DNA from: Ruminobacter sp.
Lineage (GTDB): Bacteria > Pseudomonadota > Gammaproteobacteria > Enterobacterales > Succinivibrionaceae
Assembly: GCA_017940385.1 (NCBI GenBank)
Contig: JAGAYS010000056.1
Coordinates: 36,484 to 100,483, forward strand
Length of the DNA: 64,000 nucleotides
Reading direction: 5' to 3'
The translations under genes were made by a program, and so were the position numbers. Below, piece after piece: positions 1 through 8,288 of this stretch. Below the pieces are notes generated by a model that was not told the origin of the DNA, did not search any database, and worked only from the letters and a program-made list of their open reading frames with translations. Each line of letters starts with the position of its first letter. Positions within the stretch are counted from its first letter, which is position 1.

Positions 1-357
1 ATTCTGTATTTTCCGGCAAAACCGCTCAACCCGCTGGTGATAATATTCATAACCTACTTTCTGCCATGCTCCACCGGCATCTCTGCCGAATCACTTACGA
101 AAATGTCCTTTCGGTAAAATATCAAGAATTTCTCATGCAGTGTTTTACCTGAGACATATGATATGGAGAAGGCGGAATAACCGTAGAATTCAGTGCCTTA
201 AAAAAGAGTTGCGGGAACAGACCGAACCTGTAGCTCCAATTCACATGAAAGGAACGTAAAAGAACGGAAACCGATGTGGTATGAACCACGGTATTGTTCT
301 GAAGTATCACCGGACGGTTCCGTTCAACTTACATGGTTAACTCATGTCACGGGGATT
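1..357. other. Left edge, no confident gene
   Basis: I see no supportable gene here. A short minus-strand stretch in the first ~90 bases reads as protein-like sequence entering from outside the window, but it has no start and meets a stop at once, so it may be the decayed end of a neighbouring gene. A 62-codon minus-strand frame at 122-310 has no visible ribosome binding site or domain and is not called. Confidence 0.3.
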
Positions 358-401
358 CGGACATAATCCTGGACACCTAAAGAGGTGATCTATGGCATAT
401 A
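358..401 (+). repeat. IS-end direct repeat, copy 1
   Basis: This 44-bp block recurs at 2159-2202 in the same orientation with one mismatch (G/A at the ribosome binding site). It covers the end-like sequence GGACATAATCCTGGACACC, the AGAGGTGATC ribosome binding site, and the first codons (ATGGCATATA) of a transposase. The two copies bracket the Fic module, so they are probably remnants of two insertion-sequence copies. Confidence 0.7.
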
Positions 402-480
402 CCGTCCAGCAAATCAAGGCGGCTTTAAAGCTTTATGACAGACTAAAAAAAAGGTTCATCACGGAATTGTTGGGAATGTA
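392..480 (+). pseudogene. IS3-type transposase OrfA, N-terminal remnant
   Basis: The frame starting at ATG 392 reads MAYTVQQIKAALKLYDRLKK before running into unrelated sequence and a stop at about 480. The wording IKAALKLYDRLK is typical of the N-terminus of IS3-family OrfA proteins, from memory of the family. A good ribosome binding site (AGAGGTG) precedes it. Only about 20 residues are homologous, so the gene is a truncated relic. The sequence just after the break (453-483) reappears inverted at 39121-39151. Confidence 0.5.
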
Positions 481-589
481 GATTTAGCTCATATGATAAC
501 CTTGTCCCCAGTCAGAGTTTTGCAGGTTTTTTATTGTGGTTACAAAAATTAAAAATTTTTCCACGAAAATGGATCACTTCTTTTTGGAA

Positions 590-1663
590 TTATTGTGAAA
601 GAATGTTAAATAATTCTGTGTTTACGTAGAAGGATTCCCTACCATATTTTATTTGTTTGACTATATTTAATTCAATTAAGTCAGATAGTTTTCGTAATGC
701 TGTGCTCGGTGATACTCCACAATCTTCGGCTACAAATTCTACTTTTGTATATGGGTATTTGTATAAATTATTTAATAATTCGTGACTGTATAATTTTGGA
801 GCTTTGGTTTTAATGATTTGCTTGTGATGAGTCATTAAATTTTTAATTTCTGTTACAAGCATAATAGTTTGTTTAGATGTTTGCTCAATGCCCTTTATCA
901 TGAAAATTAGCCAATCTTCCCAATTTTGGGTTTCTCTTACATTTTGTATGCACTTATAGTACTCGCCCTTATTCTGAGTGATGTATCTGGACAGATATAG
1001 TATAGGTGTATCTAGCAGCCCTTGTTGAATGAGGTACAAAATATTTACAATTCGTCCAGTTCTTCCATTTCCATCATAGAAAGGATGAATGCTTTCAAAT
1101 TGGTGATGGATTATTGACATTTTCACAAGAGGATCTAAATCAATATCATCAGAATCATTAATGAAACGCTCAAGAGCAGACATATGTTTGAGTATGTCAT
1201 CATTATTCTGAGGAGGTGTATAAACGCTTCTACCAGTACTTTGATTTATTAGCTTAGTTCCTGTTTGACTCCTGAAACCAGCATCATTATTGACTAGAAT
1301 TTGTTGAATCTCTTTGATTGTTGATAGAGTAATCAATTGATGTTCTTTAATTTTTTGGAATCCGTAATTGATTGCGTGGGCATATTGATGAACTTTTTTT
1401 GCACTAATGGAAGTAAACTGTTGTGTTTGATAATTACTACTGTACATATCATCTTGTGTTGTAATGATATTTTCAATTTCTGAACTATCTTTTGCTTCTT
1501 GCAATGGTAAAGTACCTAGCAAAATTCCTTGGTTTAGCATTGTATTAACAATCCCCTTTAGTTCGCCTAGTGCTTGATGGGCTGAATTACATGCTTTTAA
1601 AACTTTGTTAGTCTCAATTTCTGATAATGAAAATAAATCAGGAATGCTGTATTGTCCTTCCAT
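590..1663 (-). CDS. Fic-domain protein (probable AMPylase)
   Basis: A 357-residue Fic/DOC protein. The catalytic signature HPFYDGNGRTGR lies at about residues 193-204, with the His that activates the target hydroxyl and the Asn/Gly/Arg loop that holds nucleotide phosphates. An upstream SSEIEN sequence near residue 60 matches the (S/T)xxxE(G/N) inhibitory helix, so this looks like a class II, self-inhibited Fic protein. The C-terminus (about 300-357) looks like a winged helix. Such proteins usually transfer AMP from ATP to Ser, Thr or Tyr; the target is unknown. The start has GGAG upstream. The gene is AT-rich compared with the flanking tra DNA and sits between two IS-end copies, so it was probably acquired. 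Upstream lies an array of four 41-bp palindromic repeats that may control it. Confidence 0.9.
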   Translation of the reverse strand: MEGQYSIPDLFSLSEIETNKVLKACNSAHQALGELKGIVNTMLNQGILLGTLPLQEAKDSSEIENIITTQDDMYSSNYQTQQFTSISAKKVHQYAHAINYGFQKIKEHQLITLSTIKEIQQILVNNDAGFRSQTGTKLINQSTGRSVYTPPQNNDDILKHMSALERFINDSDDIDLDPLVKMSIIHHQFESIHPFYDGNGRTGRIVNILYLIQQGLLDTPILYLSRYITQNKGEYYKCIQNVRETQNWEDWLIFMIKGIEQTSKQTIMLVTEIKNLMTHHKQIIKTKAPKLYSHELLNNLYKYPYTKVEFVAEDCGVSPSTALRKLSDLIELNIVKQIKYGRESFYVNTELFNILSQ

Positions 1664-1705
1664 AAATCTCCATACGATTAACCTTTATTTTTGATAATGA
1701 ATGCT

Positions 1706-1861
1706 AATAATACACGTCAAATTTTGCGTTTTTTGACGAGTATTTCAATAATACACGTCAAATTTTGCGTTTTTTGACGAGTATTTTAATAATACACGTC
1801 AGATTTTGCGTTTTTTGACGAGCGTTTTTATAATACACGTCAAATTTTACGTTTTATAATA
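1706..1861. repeat. Four tandem 41-bp palindromic repeats
   Basis: Four copies of a 41-bp unit start their CGTC core at 1715, 1756, 1797 and 1838, a constant period of 41. The first three contain inverted arms CGTCAAA (CGTCAGA in copy 3) and TTTGACG around an A/T-rich spacer. The fourth is cut short after ACGTTTTATAA. The array lies between the divergent Fic gene and the gene at 1939. It looks like a multi-site operator, with a spacing near four helical turns, or an iteron-like array. Confidence 0.85.
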
Positions 1862-1938
1862 GTCGGGGCATAAAATATGCACAGACAGACATTTAAATAA
1901 GTTTGTTTTAGTTGTAATTTCTCCAATGGAGGTGTTAA

Positions 1939-2181
1939 ATGGTTAATACCACCTCTAATCTTTCATTACAAGAATTAAAAGCAAGTCTGATTGAAGACTT
2001 AAAAATCCGTGTTGAAGACAAAATTCTTGAGCAATCTAATTTTAATCTTTTAGAAAAGCTAATCAACAATGCTTCAGATAAAACGGAAGCAGTTGCTATT
2101 GCTGAATTAGGCACTACATATAAAAGAACTGGATTTTTTTCATATCGGGTGAGGAATGCGGACATAATCCTGGACACCTAA
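1939..2181 (+). pseudogene. Truncated gene fused to IS end, possibly methyltransferase N-terminus
   Basis: An 80-codon frame starts with a strong ribosome binding site (GGAGGTG, 6 nt upstream). The first ~70 residues look like a genuine soluble protein N-terminus. The part TEAVAIAELGTTYKRTGF resembles what I remember from N-termini of some type III or adenine-specific DNA methyltransferases, but this is weak. The last ~10 residues (VRNADIILDT) are encoded by the IS-end repeat at 2159-2202, so the original gene was cut by that element and lost its body. It is divergent from the Fic gene across the 41-bp repeats. Confidence 0.5.
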
Positions 2182-2202
2182 AGAGGTAATCTATGGCATA
2201 TA
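2159..2202 (+). repeat. IS-end direct repeat, copy 2
   Basis: Second copy of the 44-bp sequence at 358-401. It keeps the end sequence, ribosome binding site and ATGGCATATA of the transposase, and then diverges at once into tra-type GC-rich DNA. It marks the right border of the AT-rich Fic segment. Confidence 0.7.
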
Positions 2203-2422
2203 ACGCTTACTTATGCGTATTTAAGGGCGCTGCCATCATTGCCTTCACCGGCATATTTCTCATGTTTCTCCGTACCTTAACTTAAGGCACAGGCCGGCAG
2301 CCCCTCCTCTTCTCTTCTTTATCCTGTCCCGTAAAAACATTCACCGGTGAACGGTCCTATCCGCCGTTCCCCGTGAATAACGGCAGGCCGCGCCTGCCGA
2401 TTAACCTTTTGCGAAGTAACCC

Positions 2423-2445
2423 CCTCAGCTCAATATCCGCTGAGG
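2423..2445 (+). promoter_or_regulatory. Stem-loop sequestering the traC ribosome binding site
   Basis: CCTCAGC (2423-2429) and GCTGAGG (2439-2445) form a 7-bp stem. The GAGGA Shine-Dalgarno-like sequence is in the right arm. Directly after it an ATG at 2455 opens a seven-codon frame (MWRDRAG) whose TGA overlaps the ATG at 2475, one of the possible traC starts. This could couple traC translation to the small frame. Function is inferred. Confidence 0.4.
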
Positions 2446-2456
2446 ACTACTGAAAT

Positions 2457-4871
2457 GTGGAGAGACAGAGCCGGATGAATTTTAAGAGAATAACAGGAAG
2501 ATTCAGCAGCCTTTATCCCGTACTGGCATACAATCCTGAAAATAGTCTTTTCTACCTTAGCGGTTCCGGCGGAGCCGCTCTCGGCATCGGCGTGATTGCA
2601 AGACCTCTTTCCGGAGGTGATGAAACCATTGCAAGACGCCTTACCGTGCTTCTCAATCAGGATTTTCCCAAAAATACCGTTCTGCAGTTTTCACTGCTGG
2701 CGTCTCCTTCCGTTGAAGGACTTCTCAGGGAGCAGGAAATCACGCTTCTCGGCCTAAAAAATGACGACGTGCTGTCGGGAGTAATCCGGAGCAGACTGAA
2801 TTTTCTGCGTGAATCCGTAAACAAACCGCCAAAGGGAATCAGTTCCCGGGTCAGAAACTTTGTGCTCATGGTGACACTGACACTTCCGTGTGCCGGGAAA
2901 CTCCCTGACGATGATGAAATCCATCATGCCGAAGTGCTTTCCGAGTCCCTTCTGCAGATTCTGAAAACGGCTGAAATCAACGGCAGGCTCATGACAAATG
3001 ACGATCTGCTTTCAGAGCTCTGCCCGTTCTTCAACGGACATGATGACGCCTCATGGAAAAACGGCAGGATAAAGGCTGACGACTCGGTTCCGCTTAATGA
3101 ACAGCTGATGGATTATGACAGTGAGCTCAGGGTTTCAAAGGATTTTCTTGAAATAGGCGGATATACGGTCAACACCTACTCCGTCAAACGTTATCCGGAA
3201 TACGTGTATTTCGGGAATGCCACCGCCTATGCCTGTGACGTCTTTACGGGAACAAGAGGCATATTCACCCCGTTCATGATTACGGGCACGGTATTTTATC
3301 CTGAGCTTTCAACACTGCGCTCGCACATCAGTGCCAAACGGCAGTGGACCGTGAACCAGGCCTACGGTCCCCTGCTTAAATTTGAGCCAAAGCTTGCCGT
3401 AAAGAAACAGGGCTTTGACCTTCTCTACGAGGAAATGGAAAACGGAGCCAGACCTCTTAAGTTCAACCTTACGGTAACGTCATTCTGCAGAAATGAGGAA
3501 GAGGCTCTGGCCACCGGCTCGGCACTGCGAAGCTACTATAAGGAAAACGGCTTCGAGCTCATGCCGGACAGATACTACATTCTGCCGATATTTCTCAACG
3601 CCCTGCCGTTCGGAACCGACACCGATTCCTTTAACTCCCTCATGAGATTCAGGACACTGTGCTCCACCCACATTCTGCCGCTGCTGCCGATTTTTGCGGA
3701 CAGTGCGGGAACGGGTACCGGAGTCATAAATCTCATAAGCCGTTCGGGACAGCTTATGAATCTGTCCCTTTACGATTCGGGGACGAACTACAATCTCTGT
3801 ATCGCCGCCCAGTCCGGAAGCGGCAAGAGCTTTCTGGTGAACGAGATTCTGGTATCGTATCTGGCAAAAGGAGCAACATGCTATGTAATTGACGTGGGAC
3901 GTTCCTATGAAAAGCTCTGCAGTTTTCTCGGCGGAACCTTCCTCTCCTTCGGCATAAACTCCGAAGTGTCCCTTAACCCGTTTGAATGTATCAGGGACTA
4001 TGCCGATGAGGCGGACATGATTAACGGACTCCTTTCCATCATGGCAGCCCCCACAGAAAGGCTGAGTGACTTTCAGACGGCAGAACTCAAGAGAATTACC
4101 GGAAGTCTCTTCAGAATCCACGGCAATGCTCTCTCCGTGGACATCATCGCCGAAGAACTTGGAAACCACGAGGATCAGCGGATAAGGGATCTCGGAAGAC
4201 AGCTGTATTCCTTCACCTCAGGCGGTGAGTACGGCAGATTCTTCTCCGGACACAACAATATGAAGCTCGGAAACAGCCTGACTGTTCTTGAGCTTGAGGA
4301 GCTCAAGGGAAGAAGACACCTGCAGCAGGTTGTGCTTCTGCAGCTCATATACCAGATTCAGCAGAACATGTATCTCGGAGAAAGAAACCGGCCGAAGATT
4401 ATCATCATTGACGAAGCCTGGGATCTTTTAAGAGACGGTGACGTGGCGGGATTCATTGAAACCGGCTACCGCAGGTTCCGTAAATACGGCGGAGCCGCCG
4501 TCACCGTAACCCAGTCTGTAAATGACCTTTACGGTTCGGAAGCAGGCGTCGCCATCGCTGAGAACAGCGCCAACATGTACCTTCTGGGACAGAAGGCCGA
4601 AACCGTGAATCTGCTGGAGCAGGAAAAGAGACTTCCACTGACCTCAGGTGAATATGAGTATCTGAGATCCGTACATACCATGAGCGGAATGTATTCGGAA
4701 ATATTCGTGATAAGCGATCGCGGGAACTGTGTGGGCAGACTTGCCGTGGATCCGTTCAGAAAGCTTCTTTATTCCACCAGGGCGGAAGAGGTCAACGCCA
4801 TCGAAAAGCTGCTGAAAAAAGGCATGAACGTAACGGAAGCCATAAATACCCTGCTTTCTCAGGATTCATGA
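2457..4871 (+). CDS. traC: TraC, F-type T4SS ATPase (VirB4 family)
   Basis: An 804-residue conjugative ATPase, the usual TraC length. The N-terminal half carries the TraC-type domain with segments such as YPVLAYNPENSLFYL. The C-terminal half is a RecA-like ATPase with Walker A QSGSGKS near residue 452 and Walker B KIIIIDEAWDL near 647-657. TraC acts at the cytoplasmic face of the inner membrane and powers pilus assembly. It is the first gene of the block traC, signal-peptidase-like gene, trbC-like gene, traU, which matches the order I know from SXT/R27-type elements. The start is GTG 2457 (GAGGA 10 nt upstream) or ATG 2475 (GGAGAG upstream); both are plausible. Confidence 0.93.
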   Translation: MERQSRMNFKRITGRFSSLYPVLAYNPENSLFYLSGSGGAALGIGVIARPLSGGDETIARRLTVLLNQDFPKNTVLQFSLLASPSVEGLLREQEITLLGLKNDDVLSGVIRSRLNFLRESVNKPPKGISSRVRNFVLMVTLTLPCAGKLPDDDEIHHAEVLSESLLQILKTAEINGRLMTNDDLLSELCPFFNGHDDASWKNGRIKADDSVPLNEQLMDYDSELRVSKDFLEIGGYTVNTYSVKRYPEYVYFGNATAYACDVFTGTRGIFTPFMITGTVFYPELSTLRSHISAKRQWTVNQAYGPLLKFEPKLAVKKQGFDLLYEEMENGARPLKFNLTVTSFCRNEEEALATGSALRSYYKENGFELMPDRYYILPIFLNALPFGTDTDSFNSLMRFRTLCSTHILPLLPIFADSAGTGTGVINLISRSGQLMNLSLYDSGTNYNLCIAAQSGSGKSFLVNEILVSYLAKGATCYVIDVGRSYEKLCSFLGGTFLSFGINSEVSLNPFECIRDYADEADMINGLLSIMAAPTERLSDFQTAELKRITGSLFRIHGNALSVDIIAEELGNHEDQRIRDLGRQLYSFTSGGEYGRFFSGHNNMKLGNSLTVLELEELKGRRHLQQVVLLQLIYQIQQNMYLGERNRPKIIIIDEAWDLLRDGDVAGFIETGYRRFRKYGGAAVTVTQSVNDLYGSEAGVAIAENSANMYLLGQKAETVNLLEQEKRLPLTSGEYEYLRSVHTMSGMYSEIFVISDRGNCVGRLAVDPFRKLLYSTRAEEVNAIEKLLKKGMNVTEAINTLLSQDS

Positions 4872-4908
4872 GGTTCCGAAAACCGCCATGATCCCCCCGA
4901 GGAAAAAA

Positions 4909-4948
4909 CACCTGAGGAGGAATAATCCCGACAGGTGCGTCCTCTCAG
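4909..4948 (+). promoter_or_regulatory. Possible alternative stem-loops between traC and the next gene
   Basis: CACCTG (4909-4914) can pair with CAGGTG (4932-4937). The overlapping CTGAGGAGGA (4912-4921) can instead pair with TCCTCTCAG (4940-4948). The two foldings share CTG and exclude each other, and the second hides a strong AGGAGG sequence. It resembles the stem-loop before traC. Any regulatory role is inferred. Confidence 0.3.
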
Positions 4949-4992
4949 CCAGCCTGACGAGAGAACGGAAAGATTATCGGTGTTAATTAGAA

Positions 4993-5712
4993 ATGAGTCA
5001 TGATAACCGGATGATAAGCCATATGAAGCAACACGAAGTAAATGATACAGGTCTTATGAGACGTCATTATGCAGAAATGCATAATGACGCCCGCCAAACT
5101 GCGGCTTACGTTCTGAGGTCAGCCGTATGCGCCATGCGCATTACCGCAGTCACCGGGATTACCTGCTTTGCCGTTTTTACGGTAATCATAAGTCTTCTTG
5201 ACCTCAGGATCGGCGTTGACCTGCAGGAACGGACATGCCTCGGCAGAGTGTTCGTATATCGCAACGAATTTCTCCCTCCTGATAAGTATTTCATGACGAT
5301 GAAAATGAAAAGAAAAGAGGAATCATCAGCATCAGACACCGTAAAAGACGTGACCGCAGTAAGACTGCTGAAGGACGTGGCCGTCTTTAAAAAAGGCTCG
5401 GTTCTTCTTAAAAGATATTTTGCAGGTCCCGGTGATACCGTACGTAGAAACGGTAATCTTATCACCGCACAAAGGGAACCTGAGGGATATGCCGTAGCGG
5501 CTCTTAATCTTCCGGTGAAGTCCCTGATTGCTGACACTGACGGGACAATAATGCATAACATTAAATTTATCCGCGTTTTCTCCGGCAGCATGACACTGGC
5601 TCACGACGAGCACTTCCTTAAGGGAGATTCACCTTATTCACTGGATTCCAGAATTATCGGAACCTTCACGGGAAACGAGATTGAACTCGCCGAAGTGCTT
5701 TTCATGCTGTGA
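4993..5712 (+). CDS. S26 signal-peptidase-like protein (TraF/TrhF type)
   Basis: A 239-residue protein with one membrane segment (about residues 48-70, ITAVTGITCFAVFTVIISLL). It then has the S26 fold features LLKRYFAGPGDTV, where the Lys is the expected catalytic base, and a C-terminal GDSPYSLDSRIIG block typical of signal peptidases (box E GDN.. SxDSR). The place where the nucleophilic Ser is normally found reads TCLGRVFVY, so Ser is not evident. The family may be degenerate or non-proteolytic in pilus assembly. The frame overlaps the next gene by 4 nt, so the two are translationally coupled. A perfect 12-bp inverted repeat lies inside the coding sequence near its start. The first ATG has a poor ribosome binding site, and the true start could be a later Met (7, 11 or 22). 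Confidence 0.75.
   Translation: MSHDNRMISHMKQHEVNDTGLMRRHYAEMHNDARQTAAYVLRSAVCAMRITAVTGITCFAVFTVIISLLDLRIGVDLQERTCLGRVFVYRNEFLPPDKYFMTMKMKRKEESSASDTVKDVTAVRLLKDVAVFKKGSVLLKRYFAGPGDTVRRNGNLITAQREPEGYAVAALNLPVKSLIADTDGTIMHNIKFIRVFSGSMTLAHDEHFLKGDSPYSLDSRIIGTFTGNEIELAEVLFML
5062..5089 (+). repeat. Perfect 12-bp hairpin with GAAA loop inside a coding region
   Basis: CGTCATTATGCA (5062-5073) and TGCATAATGACG (5078-5089) are exact reverse complements around a GAAA tetraloop. The hairpin lies in the first ~35 codons of the signal-peptidase-like gene. It could be a mRNA stability element or pause, or an operator for an internal promoter. Confidence 0.75.
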
Positions 5713-6620
5713 AACATCAGAAAGACGAACGGAATTACGGGAAGCGGACATGCCTTCCGCTACGACAGATGAAAAAATCAGAAATCCTAAAAACAGCCTT
5801 AACGGCAGCGGCATCACTTACGCAGACAGCGGTTTTCGCATTTACGGAACCACTCCTTTCCGAAATACCGGATGTGCCCGAATCATATGCGGACGTTACG
5901 GCCACGGGGAATACCCCGTCACCATATGAAAAGGATGCGGAATTTATCAGAAGACTTACCGAAAACGCTGAGGAAAATTATATAAGCACATTCACCCGTT
6001 CCGACGGGACTCATATTGCCTTTGGAAAGGAATCCGGACGTCATGCCCGGACCGGGACGGAAACCGTCCCGGTTTACGTAAATAATGAAATGGCTGCAGA
6101 ACACCTCAAAATATTATGTTCCCATGGCAGAGCTTATGAAATAACCTTTCGTGACATGCCGGCACCGGCAGTACTCAGACTCATGATTCATGAGAAATGC
6201 CCTTTTACGGTAAATCCCCGCGACTTCGCAAGATTCGGAATAACCGCGGTTCCTTATGTTCTGAACGATGATGATTTTCCCCTTAACGGATACGGTGCCC
6301 GTATTCCGGTAAGGACGTTAAAACAAAATGATGACTTTTTCTGTCCGGGAAATGATGAATCAGGGATTATCCCTGATTCCTCTTATGACGGCAGCGGTAC
6401 GTCCCGGATGAAAAACATCTGCGGTATCCGGAATCCGAACATGCGTAAAAGCTTCAGGGAACGGATAATCAGGGCTTCCGCAAACATTACGGAAGGTCTT
6501 CGTAAAGGTATCATTCCACCGTTTAACAGGCCCTCGGAAACCGGCAGAACAATGAGCGGTAATAACGGGAAATGCCACCGGGACATGGAAGAGGCCCTGT
6601 GGGAACCGAATAATCGATGA
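5709..6620 (+). CDS. TrbC/TraW-like pilus assembly protein
   Basis: The long frame opens at GTG 5709, overlapping the previous stop, but ATG 5769 gives a better signal peptide (MKKSEILKTALTAAASLTQT, then AVFA). The periplasmic part contains MPAPAVLRLMIHEKCPFTVNPRDFARFGITAVPYVL. I read its second half as the thioredoxin-like end of F-type TrbC, where a sequence of the form VDPxxFxxFxVTxVPxFV is usual. Position between the S26 gene and traU matches TraW or TrbC-TraW fusions in SXT/R27-type elements. The C-terminal ~90 residues are low-complexity and basic, unlike typical TrbC. It would act in the periplasm in pilus assembly. Assignment rests on a short motif and on gene order. Confidence 0.6.
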   Translation: MKHQKDERNYGKRTCLPLRQMKKSEILKTALTAAASLTQTAVFAFTEPLLSEIPDVPESYADVTATGNTPSPYEKDAEFIRRLTENAEENYISTFTRSDGTHIAFGKESGRHARTGTETVPVYVNNEMAAEHLKILCSHGRAYEITFRDMPAPAVLRLMIHEKCPFTVNPRDFARFGITAVPYVLNDDDFPLNGYGARIPVRTLKQNDDFFCPGNDESGIIPDSSYDGSGTSRMKNICGIRNPNMRKSFRERIIRASANITEGLRKGIIPPFNRPSETGRTMSGNNGKCHRDMEEALWEPNNR

Positions 6621-6672
6621 GAAGCCGAAACGAAGAAAAAAAAGAGAAAATGACAGACTCTAACCTGAAGGA

Positions 6673-7821
6673 ATGGAGAAAAGAGTGATGAAAAGAAACA
6701 GGATCATGAATAATCCGGACCGGATCCGCCGTGAAGAAGCGGAGCTTTTCCACGGCTTCCGGCCCAGAATCCGCAAAAACCCGCGGTTCAGAAAACAGCT
6801 TACCGCACTTTCTGCCGCCATCCTGCTGAGTTCTCCTGCCGCCGCTTCCGGCATAGATGATTATGACGGCGGATACACCTGTCCGAATGCCGACATATTC
6901 ACGGATCTGCTTGACAGGGTTCCCTTCAGCGCCATGCTTCCAATCAGTGTCGGAGGAGCGCGGCTGGGGAATTCTTCTCACGGAGACAGAACTCCGGGCA
7001 GTGCCTCTCGACGAAGCGTATGTACCTGCAGTCATGATCTGGGCATTCCGGAAACCGGACTTACCGTTGGTCTCTGGGAGGTTGCATACCTCATGGAGTT
7101 TACACGGGAACCCGGATGTTCGCCCGTACTGGGAACCATGCTGCCGCTGCCTGATCGCGGAATAGGATCATTCGGAGACGGCACACTGGACAGTTCTGAT
7201 CTCAGTCTCTACCACGTTCACCTTTACAGCTTTCCTCTCAATACCATGCTCAACCTGTTCACGGACTTCAACTGCGGAAGGTACGATTACATGGACATGG
7301 ATCTTCTCTATGCCTCGGAGCTTGACGTAAGCTGGTATGATGAAAGTCTGGCAATGATAAACACTCCGGAGATTGCCACTCTGGCAAATGCCGGAACAGT
7401 GGCATCATGCAGTGCGGATGCCACCCTGTCTTTTAAAGGAAACACTTCAGATGATCTGTTTTACTGCGCCGGCTCCTGGGGCTTTCTGTATCCGCTCACC
7501 GGGTACGTCGGCTCATCAGGATCCGTCGCCGAAAACACGTCGCTTCTTGCGGTAAGAGTTATGAGTCTTCTGCACAGAAGAGGTCTGCTTCCTGTTACCA
7601 TGGGAGACGATGCCCTGTGCGGAGGCGTATATTACGATGATATGAGTAAAAGCATGTACAGATTCAGCATGCTCTATCCCATTGCCGAAAGCAGTGATAA
7701 TCACGCTCTCGGAGAACCGGTTCAGTACTGGCTCGGGGATTCCAGGGTACCGCCGACAAAACATAACGTCATATATCTTGTATGGAGGTACCGGAACTGC
7801 TGTCTGGGAGCAGGAAAATAA
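6673..7821 (+). CDS. traU: TraU, conjugative pilus assembly protein
   Basis: A 382-residue secreted protein, close to the family length. After a basic N-terminus and a signal-like stretch (LTALSAAILLSSPAAASG, ending near residue 60) the mature protein starts with CPNADIFTDLLDRVPFSAMLPISVGG, as TraU proteins do. It has the family wording CSHDLGIPETGLTVGLWE and many conserved cysteines, consistent with a disulfide-rich periplasmic protein. TraU is needed for mating-pair formation and DNA transfer. ATG 6688 has a better ribosome binding site (GGAG, 10 nt upstream) than ATG 6673, so the protein may be five residues shorter. No traN follows, unlike in F, where traU is followed by trbC and traN. 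Confidence 0.92.
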   Translation: MEKRVMKRNRIMNNPDRIRREEAELFHGFRPRIRKNPRFRKQLTALSAAILLSSPAAASGIDDYDGGYTCPNADIFTDLLDRVPFSAMLPISVGGARLGNSSHGDRTPGSASRRSVCTCSHDLGIPETGLTVGLWEVAYLMEFTREPGCSPVLGTMLPLPDRGIGSFGDGTLDSSDLSLYHVHLYSFPLNTMLNLFTDFNCGRYDYMDMDLLYASELDVSWYDESLAMINTPEIATLANAGTVASCSADATLSFKGNTSDDLFYCAGSWGFLYPLTGYVGSSGSVAENTSLLAVRVMSLLHRRGLLPVTMGDDALCGGVYYDDMSKSMYRFSMLYPIAESSDNHALGEPVQYWLGDSRVPPTKHNVIYLVWRYRNCCLGAGK

Positions 7822-7845
7822 TCAGTTCTGCAAAAACATGTTTTA

Positions 7846-8133
7846 TTAAAACGGAGCCAGTAACGACTGGAACATCTGCCACAGGCCATCAAGAAAATCC
7901 CTAAACGTCAGGTAGATAGAGAGAACAACCAAAAATACCCCGAAAAGAAGGAAAAAGATCGCAGCCGGCCTGAATCGCGGACGTATTGAGGGCATTTGCC
8001 TGTCCCACCAGTCATCAGCCACATGATTATTACGCGTCGTATAACGGTTTAGCTCCGGATCCTGTCTGAATTCGGACGAATAACTCAATTTCTGAACCTT
8101 TGGTTCTTTTTTTCTGCGTTTATTACGACTCAT
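7846..8133 (-). CDS. Small membrane protein, unknown
   Basis: A 95-residue protein with a very basic N-terminus (MSRNKRRKKEPK), a middle region rich in charged and aromatic residues, and one strong membrane segment (about 57-78, PAAIFFLLFGVFLVVLSIYLTF). It ends FLDGLWQMFQSLLAPF. It converges on traU, with 24 nt between the stops. The next gene upstream (8289-8792) has the same kind of basic start and a similar last segment (YFENLWQSFV), so the two are possibly distant paralogues. I do not recognise the family. Confidence 0.6.
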   Translation of the reverse strand: MSRNKRRKKEPKVQKLSYSSEFRQDPELNRYTTRNNHVADDWWDRQMPSIRPRFRPAAIFFLLFGVFLVVLSIYLTFRDFLDGLWQMFQSLLAPF

Positions 8134-8288
8134 GTTTCCTCACGAATATATACGGAATCTGCATCATGTGAATCTTCCGTTCTGAATTATACCGCTGAAC
8201 ATCCGTCCCGCAAATGTAACCTGCAGCAGAGTACGATGAAATGGTTCAGACGGGATAACGCACGCAAATACTGAAAAATGAACGCAAA

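Noticed and set aside
122-310. 62-codon minus-strand frame at the left edge
   Set aside because: No ribosome binding site, no domain and no neighbour support.
1706-1861. CRISPR array
   Set aside because: Units are contiguous, 41 bp apart with near-identical content and no variable spacers; no cas genes in the window.
3480-4169. 229-codon minus-strand frame within traC
   Set aside because: It lies antisense to the strongly supported ATPase domain; a frame shadow.
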